Made by a program: the position numbers and the translations under genes. Under the pieces are notes generated by a model, which was not told the DNA's origin, ran no database searches, and worked only from the letters and a program-made list of their open reading frames with translations. Of a stretch of DNA of 64,000 bases, positions 57,514 to 64,000 are shown piece by piece. The number at the start of each line of letters is the position of its first letter. The first letter of the stretch is position 1. The stretch spans positions 434,001 to 498,000 of the forward strand of contig NZ_JALKBC010000001.1 of NCBI RefSeq assembly GCF_023015865.1. The letters are read 5' to 3'. Source of the stretch: Arenibacter sp. F26102 (GTDB taxonomy: Bacteria; Bacteroidota; Bacteroidia; Flavobacteriales; Flavobacteriaceae).

Positions 57514-57585
57514 GGCCTCATAGTTCAACGGATAGAATAGAAGTTTCCTAAACTTTAGATCCAAGTTCGATTCTTGGTGAGGTCA
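57514..57585 (+). tRNA. tRNA-Arg, anticodon CCT
   Basis: All four arms fold. The acceptor stem pairs GGCCTCA (57514-57520) with TGAGGTC (57578-57584), with one G-T pair. The D stem is GTTC/GAAT. The anticodon stem is GAAGT/ACTTT with loop TTCCTAA, so the anticodon is CCT at 57547-57549. The T stem is CCAAG/CTTGG with loop TTCGATT. CCA is not encoded. A tyrosine recombinase starts 227 bp downstream, so the 3' half of this gene may be an integration site. Confidence 0.93.
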
Positions 57586-57651
57586 CTTTTTAACTTGTAA
57601 AGTGGGTTAAATTAATACAAATTAAACTGATTTACAGTGTTTTAGATATAT

Positions 57652-57683
57652 TTTGATATCAAATGATGTCATTTGATATCAAA
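57652..57683. promoter_or_regulatory. 32-bp near-perfect palindrome before the integrase
   Basis: Arms TTTGATATCAAATGA (57652-57666) and TCATTTGATATCAAA (57669-57683) are exact complements around a 2-base centre. Each arm holds the smaller palindrome TTTGATATCAAA. It lies between tRNA-Arg and the recombinase gene, 130 bp before its start. An operator of the recombinase promoter or an accessory recombination site is likely. Confidence 0.55.
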
Positions 57684-57812
57684 CGATAGAGTTCACAAAT
57701 CGTCAACATTTTTTTTAAATGTTTTCGTAACTTGAAGCAACTTATTTTCAAGGTCTAAGATGAACTTTTTTTGGTGATTTGACTTTCGTCTTCAATTTAG
57801 TTCAACTTAAAG

Positions 57813-59072
57813 ATGATTGTTATGCGCTCTACCACAACATTTTCTATCCTATTCTGGATATACGCTAAAAGAACCAAGAATAACCTTGCTCCACTCTATG
57901 CAAGAATAACCGTAGATGGGAAAAAGCTCAATATTAGCCTTAAGAGGCGAATCGATATACAGCTTTGGAACCCTCAGAAGCAAAGGATAAAGGGGACGGG
58001 TAAAAATGCGCGGGACCAAAATCAATACCTTGACGAGGTGCATTCCAATCTTTTTCAATGCTATCAGGAATTAAGGGCAGAGGGCAGGCGTATCACTCCC
58101 CAGATAATCAAATCCAAATTTGTTGGGGATGCTAAAGTAGTGCATTACACAATAAAGGATATTATCGAATATCACAATGCCAAAATGTTCCACAAACTCC
58201 ATCACAATACTTCACGGCTATACCTCATTAGCCAAAAGTATATCCTACTTTTTTTAAAAAAAGAATACAAAATGGACAACATAGAGTTGTCGGAACTCGA
58301 TTACCAGTTTATTTTGAATTTTGAGAATTTCCTCCGTGGTCATACGCCTAGGCACTACCAAAAGAAAATTGGAAATAATGCGGTTATGAAACATATACAG
58401 CGACTTCGCAGAATGGTTACCCTGGCTTATCAAATTGAATGGATAGACAAAGACCCTTTCCGTAAATTCAAACAAAAATTGGTTCCCACACATAGAGGAT
58501 TTTTAACCGCCAAAGAACTGAAGGACTTAGAGGAATTAAATATTGACTCTGAACGTTTAAAGACTGTAAGGGACATGTTTATATTCAGTTGTTATACTGG
58601 GATCTGCTATGCAGATTTGATGCTTTTGACTAAGCAGAGTGTGGTATTGGGGGTGGATGAAAGCTACTGGATTATTACTAAAAGGCAAAAAACGGGAAAT
58701 GCAGTAAAGATCCCTCTTCTATCAAAAGCATTGGATTTGATAAGATGTTTTATGGATGATAAACGGTCTGTAATCAACGGCACCTTGTTCCCAAAAATAT
58801 CAAATCAAAAACTAAATGCCTATTTAAAGGAAATAGCCCAACCGGCGGGAATCCAAAAGAACCTCACCTTTCATATGGCTAGGCATACTTTCGCTACCAC
58901 TGTAACCTTAACCAATGGGGTGCCCATTGAAACCATTTCTAAAATGCTGGGGCATACGAAACTGGCAACAACTCAAATTTACGCCAAGGTCATCGAGAGA
59001 AAGGTATCAGATGATATGCAATTGTTAAGGGAGAAATTGGAAGTAGATATTGAAGTTGGGGTACCTGATTAA
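57813..59072 (+). CDS. Tyrosine site-specific recombinase (integrase)
   Basis: A 419-residue Bacteroidota-type integrase. An arm-binding N-terminal region (to about 110, ITVDGKKLNISLKRRIDI) precedes a SAM-like core-binding domain (about 112-210). The catalytic domain follows, with TKRQKTG (lysine), HMARHTFAT (HxxR), LGHTKLATTQIYAKV (histidine and nucleophile tyrosine). The first arginine box reads CYTGICYADL, so the usual Arg is Cys; related Bacteroidetes integrases also vary here. It lies just past tRNA-Arg and points away, as in elements inserted in tRNA genes. An internal ATG at 57822 is an alternative start. Confidence 0.88.
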   Translation: MIVMRSTTTFSILFWIYAKRTKNNLAPLYARITVDGKKLNISLKRRIDIQLWNPQKQRIKGTGKNARDQNQYLDEVHSNLFQCYQELRAEGRRITPQIIKSKFVGDAKVVHYTIKDIIEYHNAKMFHKLHHNTSRLYLISQKYILLFLKKEYKMDNIELSELDYQFILNFENFLRGHTPRHYQKKIGNNAVMKHIQRLRRMVTLAYQIEWIDKDPFRKFKQKLVPTHRGFLTAKELKDLEELNIDSERLKTVRDMFIFSCYTGICYADLMLLTKQSVVLGVDESYWIITKRQKTGNAVKIPLLSKALDLIRCFMDDKRSVINGTLFPKISNQKLNAYLKEIAQPAGIQKNLTFHMARHTFATTVTLTNGVPIETISKMLGHTKLATTQIYAKVIERKVSDDMQLLREKLEVDIEVGVPD

Positions 59073-59302
59073 GAAAATGAACCGATTTAAAAACAACGAC
59101 TTAATAAAATTAAGAAAACTAAGCAAGGCTAATAGAGTATATTACGGCCTATAACTCAAGATTTATATTGGCAGAATAGTATAAGAATTGATTAAATCAT
59201 AAATTTAAAGTATGATGAACTTCTGAAAGTTTTTTTAAATATATTGGAAGTGTCTACTTGAATATTTCAATTTTGTGAAGATCACACTTTAGCATAATTA
59301 TT

Positions 59303-62047
59303 ATGAGAACCCAAAGAAATTTTTTTATATCTGTTATTTCTTTGTTTATCCTTCTTTTCTCGTGTGCAAAACAAACTGAAAAAGAGGAAGTTCGGATAGG
59401 TTTCTCGCAGGCCATGTTAAATGACGAATGGAGGCAATCTATGAATAGTGCCATGGAAGTACAAGCCTCTTTGTACCCCAATGTTACCTTAAGTATTTCG
59501 AACGCGAACTACAATGTTCAGCGACAAATAGCACAGTTAAAGGAGTTCATTTCGGATAGTGTGGATATTATTATTGTTTCCCCTATTCAATCCAAACCCA
59601 TTACTCCCATTGTGGAAGAGGCAATGAATGCCGGGATTCCGGTTCTTGTAGTAGATAGGAAAACGGACAATCAAAAATACACGGCATATGTAGGTGCCGA
59701 CAATATTGAAGTTGGCCGAAATGCTGGTAAAATCATTGTTTCCAATGTACAGGATTCTTTAAGGGTTATTGAAATAAGAGGTTTAGCTGGGTCTTCTCCG
59801 GCTGAGGAAAGAAGTCTGGGTTTTCATCAGATTTTGGATAAATTTCCCAAAATAAAATTTGCAGGAACTATAGAAGGGGATTGGGAGAAGGAATCCATCA
59901 CGGAAAGGTTACGAGAATTATTGTCAAGAACCGGAACGGTAGATTATATTTTTGCCCATAACGACAGAATGGCCAAGGGTGCCTGGGAAGTAGCTAGGAA
60001 TTTGGGCATGGAAGGCCAAATAAAAATCATTGGTGTTGACGGACTTAATGGACCTAACGGAGGCATACAATTAGTAAAAGATGGGGTTCTAAATGCAACG
60101 ATATTGTATCCTACAGGGGGTGCTGAGGCAATAAAAATCGCATTGAAAATTTTAAACGCTGAGGTGGTGCCTACAAATAATATTCTGAGCACCACTGTTA
60201 TTGATCAGTTTAATGCTGATATAATGCAGAATCAATTCAGTAGAATAAATGAGCAGCAAGGTCTCATTGAATCTCAGATTTCCGCAATTAAAAGACAAGA
60301 GCAACTCTACTATTCACAAAATAATATCCTCAAAATCATTATTATATTTTCGGTAATCATATTTGGCCTTGCCGTTTATAGCATATATTCCAAAATAGCT
60401 ATATCCAAGAAAAATAGGCAGCTGGAGTTGATCAATAAAAAGATTACTGTCCAAAGAAATCAAATCGAAAAAATAGCCAACGAAGTAAAGGAAAGTAATG
60501 AGGCCAAATTAAATTTTTTCACAGGGCTATCCCACGAGTTTAAAACACCTATCACTTTAATCATGAGTTCCATAGAATCGTTAAGGGAATGGGACAAACA
60601 AAGGGGCTATAAAACTGGATTTGAAGTTGAATTGATTCAAAATAACTCCAATCGTTTATTAAGGTTGATCAATAATTTATTGGATTTTAGAAAAGTTGAG
60701 GACCAAAATTTCAATGTTAGGGCTTCAGAAACAAATATTTTTAGGTTCTCCAACAATATATTTAAAGAATTTATGGGAGAGGCGAAAAAGAGGGGAATCA
60801 AATTCAATATTACCACAAATAATGAAGATTTGGACTTGTTTATCGACCGAAATTTAATGGATAAAGTCTATTTTAACCTTTTATCCAATGCCTTTAAATT
60901 TACTCCTGATAATGGAAGAATCGATATTGAAATTAACGATAATTTAGACAAAAGTACTGTTGATATTCACTTTAAGGACAACGGAATAGGAATTCCGGAA
61001 AACGAATTAAAAAATGTATTCACTCCATTTTTTAAGGGTTCCAATAATAGGAAAAATAGTTCAGGGGTAGGTTTACATCTTAGTAAACAATTTGTGGAAC
61101 TTCATCTTGGTAAAATTGAAGTTAAATCCTATCACGGAACAGAATTTATTATTACCCTATTTAAAGGAAATACCCATTTTAATGAAGATCAAATTGTAAT
61201 TGACCCAGATTTGGCGGATACAACGCTCAGTGATTTTTCCGGGGATATTACCTCGGATGATAACTTTTTGGAACTGGGTACCAAAATTAGGGAGGATAGC
61301 TATTCCATTCTTTTAATAGAGGACAATCGGGATTTGAGTTTTTTCCTAAAGAATAAACTAGGTGTCGAGTATGATATGATATTATCCGATGGTACCGATG
61401 GTATAGAATTGGCATTTGAGAATATTCCTGATGTTATCATATGTGATATAAACTTGCCCGATAAAAATGGATTTGAAATTTGTGAAATCTTGAAGAACGA
61501 TTTGCGAACATCGCATATTCCAGTTATAATATTAACAGCACTGGGCAATAGGGATTCTTTTCTACAAGGCCTTAAAAGCGGAGCAGATCTTTATTTGACA
61601 AAGCCATTTAGCTATTCCATCTTAACGCAATCTATAAAGTCGCTCCTTTACAATAGGGAAAAGTTAAGGTATTATTATACCAATAACATTCATAAAATTG
61701 AACAGGGGCAGGCGTTTGGGAGCCCTGAACAATTATTTGTACGGGAACTAAACCAACAAATAAAGGTGAACTTGGATAATGCTAATTTTTCCGTTGAAAA
61801 TTTAGCTGAGGCATTGAATATTTCTAGAGTTCAGTTGTATAGAAAGGTCAAGGCAATAATAGGCATAAGCGTAAGCGATTATATTTCCAATTATAGATTG
61901 GAAAATGCAAAAACCATGATAGAAAACACAGATCTTTCCATGTCGGAAATAGGGTATAGCACAGGATTTTCTTCCCCAAATTACTTTTCTACAGCCTTCA
62001 AAAGTAAATATGGTGTTACTCCAGGGGCCTATAAAAAATCACTTTAG
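59303..62047 (+). CDS. Hybrid two-component sensor with sugar-binding domain and AraC output
   Basis: A 914-residue one-protein signalling system. A lipobox-like signal (LLFSCAKQ) precedes a periplasmic LacI-type sugar-binding domain (about 28-320, VRIGFSQAMLNDEWRQSMN, VVDRKTDNQKYTAYVGADN). After a span at about 345-367 come a histidine kinase (H411 in GLSHEFKTP), an ATPase domain (about 515-625, GIGIPENELKNVFTPFFKG), a receiver (D715 in VIICDINLPDKNG) and an AraC-type DNA-binding end (about 815-914). It resembles the Bacteroides fructose sensor BT1754. The sugar porter and GH32 genes downstream support fructose as ligand. Confidence 0.9.
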   Translation: MRTQRNFFISVISLFILLFSCAKQTEKEEVRIGFSQAMLNDEWRQSMNSAMEVQASLYPNVTLSISNANYNVQRQIAQLKEFISDSVDIIIVSPIQSKPITPIVEEAMNAGIPVLVVDRKTDNQKYTAYVGADNIEVGRNAGKIIVSNVQDSLRVIEIRGLAGSSPAEERSLGFHQILDKFPKIKFAGTIEGDWEKESITERLRELLSRTGTVDYIFAHNDRMAKGAWEVARNLGMEGQIKIIGVDGLNGPNGGIQLVKDGVLNATILYPTGGAEAIKIALKILNAEVVPTNNILSTTVIDQFNADIMQNQFSRINEQQGLIESQISAIKRQEQLYYSQNNILKIIIIFSVIIFGLAVYSIYSKIAISKKNRQLELINKKITVQRNQIEKIANEVKESNEAKLNFFTGLSHEFKTPITLIMSSIESLREWDKQRGYKTGFEVELIQNNSNRLLRLINNLLDFRKVEDQNFNVRASETNIFRFSNNIFKEFMGEAKKRGIKFNITTNNEDLDLFIDRNLMDKVYFNLLSNAFKFTPDNGRIDIEINDNLDKSTVDIHFKDNGIGIPENELKNVFTPFFKGSNNRKNSSGVGLHLSKQFVELHLGKIEVKSYHGTEFIITLFKGNTHFNEDQIVIDPDLADTTLSDFSGDITSDDNFLELGTKIREDSYSILLIEDNRDLSFFLKNKLGVEYDMILSDGTDGIELAFENIPDVIICDINLPDKNGFEICEILKNDLRTSHIPVIILTALGNRDSFLQGLKSGADLYLTKPFSYSILTQSIKSLLYNREKLRYYYTNNIHKIEQGQAFGSPEQLFVRELNQQIKVNLDNANFSVENLAEALNISRVQLYRKVKAIIGISVSDYISNYRLENAKTMIENTDLSMSEIGYSTGFSSPNYFSTAFKSKYGVTPGAYKKSL

Positions 62048-62278
62048 GGTATTCTTAATCTTTTACCTTAATACCATGTATCAATTTTAAAGTTTTGTGT
62101 TACATCAGTATAAATGGGTCAAACTTTCTTTGTTAAAATAATTTTATTAACATGCTGGTTGTCAGTGCTTTGTGTTTATTTTAAATAATGTTAACGAAAT
62201 CATAACAGATTGTAACATTGACAAAATAATTGCCAAATAAATTGTAATAATATAGTCTTCATATTTAATAATTGGGAT

Positions 62279-63640
62279 ATGAAGAAAATATTGGTTTGGT
62301 CTATTACTGCAGCTTTGGCGGGATTTCTATTTGGTTTTGACACGGTGGTGATTTCCGGAGCGGACAAAAAATTACAGTTGCTATGGGGTTCTTCCGATGT
62401 ATTCCATGGTACTATAGTAATGGCCATGGCTTTGTGGGGAACAGTTGTTGGAGCATTATTGGGCGGAATACCTACCAATAGGTTGGGGAGAAAGAAAACG
62501 CTGTTCTGGATTGGGATTTTTTATACCGTATCCGCCTTGGGTTCTGCATTCTCAAACGACCCTGTTACTTTTGCCTTCTTTAGATTTTTAGGTGGATTGG
62601 GAGTAGGTGCATCCACCATTGCCGCGCCTGCATATATTTCTGAAATTGCCCCGGCCAAGGATAGGGGTAAATTAGTAGGCTTGTACCAATTTAATATTGT
62701 CTTCGGAATATTGGTAGCCTTTTTTTCCAATTACTTATTAAGTGGTATAGGTGAAAATGCCTGGCGCTGGATGGTTGGGGTAGAGGCCATTCCTGCCGTA
62801 ATCTATACCCTATTTGTTATGACCGTTCCACAGAGTCCAAGGTGGCTTCTGACCAAGCTTCGTACCGAAGAAGCTCTAAATGTACTAAAAGTGATAAATC
62901 CTGGTCAGGATGTTGAAAAATTGATGTTGGAAATAAATCAGGAAAATGAAAACCAGGTACCGGGTGAAAACATTTTTATAAAGAAATACCGCTTCCCATT
63001 AATTCTTGCCTTTTGTATGGCCTTTTTTAATCAGGCTTCCGGGATTAATGCCTTTCTATACTATGCCCCTAGAATTTTGGAAGAGGCCGGTCTGGGAGAA
63101 AGTACTGCCTTATTGAGCAGTATTGGAATAGGGGTCACTAACCTGCTTTTTACCCTCTTGGGTATTTTTCTGATCGATAGGCTTGGTCGAAAACAATTAA
63201 TGTACCTAGGTTCCATCGGGTATATCGTATCACTGACCTTGGTGTCCTGTGCTTTTTTTCTTGAATGGGAAGGAATGTCTGTAGCTATATTCCTGTTCCT
63301 GTTCATTGCCGCGCATGCCGTAGGACAAGGTACTGTAATCTGGGTGTTTATATCTGAAATTTTCCCAAATCATTTAAGAGGTTCGGGGCAATCCTTTGGA
63401 AGTTCGGTCCACTGGGTCTTGGCGGCGGTAATTCCTTCCTTGATTCCGGTCTTGTTTTCCTCTATTGGAGCAGGAACAGTATTTGCCTTCTTTGCTTTTA
63501 TGATGTTTTTACAATTGCTCTTTGTGGCTTTCATTATGCCAGAAACGAAGGGGGTTTCCTTGGAAGCTTTGAGCAAATCCTTGAGTAAGTCCAATGGCGG
63601 AAATACTAAGAAGGTAGAGGTAGTTAAAAAGAATAAATAG
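62279..63640 (+). CDS. MFS sugar porter, probably fructose permease
   Basis: A 453-residue permease of the sugar porter family with about 12 spans. Signatures: GFLFGFDTVVISGA in span 1, NRLGRKKTL between spans 2 and 3, RFLGGLGVGASTIAAPAYISEI, PQSPRWLL, DRLGRKQLMYLG, and the C-terminal PETKGVSLE. Porters of this group take glucose, xylose or fructose. It follows the fructose-type sensor and lies 29 bp before a GH32 gene, which points to fructose. A 231-bp gap before it holds the likely promoter controlled by the sensor. Confidence 0.88.
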   Translation: MKKILVWSITAALAGFLFGFDTVVISGADKKLQLLWGSSDVFHGTIVMAMALWGTVVGALLGGIPTNRLGRKKTLFWIGIFYTVSALGSAFSNDPVTFAFFRFLGGLGVGASTIAAPAYISEIAPAKDRGKLVGLYQFNIVFGILVAFFSNYLLSGIGENAWRWMVGVEAIPAVIYTLFVMTVPQSPRWLLTKLRTEEALNVLKVINPGQDVEKLMLEINQENENQVPGENIFIKKYRFPLILAFCMAFFNQASGINAFLYYAPRILEEAGLGESTALLSSIGIGVTNLLFTLLGIFLIDRLGRKQLMYLGSIGYIVSLTLVSCAFFLEWEGMSVAIFLFLFIAAHAVGQGTVIWVFISEIFPNHLRGSGQSFGSSVHWVLAAVIPSLIPVLFSSIGAGTVFAFFAFMMFLQLLFVAFIMPETKGVSLEALSKSLSKSNGGNTKKVEVVKKNK

Positions 63641-63669
63641 ATAAAATTTAAACCCAATTTTTTGAAAGT

Positions 63670-64000
63670 ATGAAAAAACATAGATTAAAATTAGTTGTTG
63701 TCATTGCAGGTCTGTGCATAGTTTTCGCATGCAAGGAACAAGGTCAGAAAGAGAACAAGGACATTGTTGTCCAGCAGGAAAGTACTGTGGATGCCGAAGA
63801 GGAATTGTATCGTCCAAATTACCATTTTACACCTAAGGTTGGATGGATGAACGATCCCAATGGGATGTTCCATTACAATGGGTATTATCATTTGTATTTT
63901 CAACATTATCCAGACGGTAATAAATGGGGACCCATGCATTGGGGGCATGCTATAAGCACCGATATGGTGGAATGGAAGGAGCAGCCCATTGCATTATATC
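63670..64000 (+). CDS. GH32 fructan hydrolase lipoprotein, partial at window end
   Basis: The first 110 codons of a lipoprotein (lipobox IVFACKEQ). RPNYHFTPKVGWMNDPNG holds the GH32 nucleophile Asp in WMNDPNG, and YYHLYFQHYPDGNKWGPMHWGHA is the next conserved block. GH32 enzymes cut beta-fructans such as inulin and levan or sucrose. The gene runs past the window end, so the C-terminal beta-sandwich is not seen. It completes a sensor/transporter/hydrolase set for fructans. Confidence 0.9.
   Translation, partial: MKKHRLKLVVVIAGLCIVFACKEQGQKENKDIVVQQESTVDAEEELYRPNYHFTPKVGWMNDPNGMFHYNGYYHLYFQHYPDGNKWGPMHWGHAISTDMVEWKEQPIALY

Noticed and set aside
1-64000. CRISPR arrays, rRNA genes and insertion sequences
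   Set aside because: No regularly spaced repeat, rRNA-like stretch or transposase was found. The only mobile-element gene is the tyrosine recombinase.

Overview
The window comes from a marine member of the Bacteroidota, most likely Flavobacteriia. The signs are a SusC/SusD pair with an N-terminal STN domain, a hybrid two-component sensor with an AraC output, many lipoproteins, AT-rich intergenic DNA with few Shine-Dalgarno sites, and a dense load of sulfatases and exo-glycosidases. The central theme is degradation of a fucose-rich, sulfated and probably acylated polysaccharide (fucoidan-like, as in brown algae) and catabolism of the released L-fucose. Species and substrate are inferences from gene content.

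Layout. (1) 232-2062: rimK and an overlapping M14 deacylase, unrelated to sugar use. (2) 2137-9955, minus strand: a Tat-exported Gfo/Idh/MocA oxidoreductase, a secreted calcineurin-like phosphatase, a GH95-like lipoprotein, a decayed alpha-galactosidase-like gene, a xylose-isomerase-like TIM barrel and a PhyH dioxygenase. The PhyH gene is divergent from an AraC regulator (10043-10903). (3) 11485-18479, minus: a polysaccharide uptake unit in the order ECF sigma, FecR anti-sigma, SusC, SusD. (4) 18703-44274, plus: a second AraC regulator and a roughly 25 kb run of genes holding L-fuconate dehydratase, SDR, GH29, GH141-like/PDZ, S1 sulfatase, FAH hydrolase, GH31, a three-module esterase, an SASA esterase, a dead GH29, another S1 sulfatase, a GH43-like/GH29 fusion, a second SDR, FucP, a mutarotase, a DUF lipoprotein and L-lactate dehydrogenase. 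(5) 44387-52933, minus: LacI regulator, Na+/solute symporter and four sialidase-superfamily propellers, with two sulfatase fragments between them. (6) 52934-53675: a mosaic of repeats. (7) 53676-57224, minus: L-fucose isomerase and an AraB-type kinase, with a LacI-type palindrome upstream. (8) 57514-59072: tRNA-Arg(CCT), a 32-bp palindrome and a tyrosine recombinase. (9) 59303-64000: the start of a fructan locus with a hybrid sensor carrying a sugar-binding domain, a sugar porter, and a GH32 cut by the window edge.

How the genes work together. Exported sulfatases, esterases and fucosidases would strip sulfate, acyl groups and fucose from oligosaccharides taken up by SusC/D. FucP imports L-fucose and the mutarotase equilibrates its anomers. 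The SDR at 39165 (fucose dehydrogenase), the fuconate dehydratase, the SDR at 21044 and the FAH hydrolase form the non-phosphorylative route to pyruvate and L-lactate. The FMN lactate dehydrogenase then oxidises the lactate. No fuconolactonase is visible. A separate fucI/kinase operon could start the phosphorylative route, but no aldolase is in the window. No recognisable endo-fucanase is present, so the first chain cuts must be encoded elsewhere.

The window also carries several pseudogene remnants (GH29, two sulfatases, an alpha-galactosidase-like gene), which suggests ongoing turnover of the degradation repertoire.
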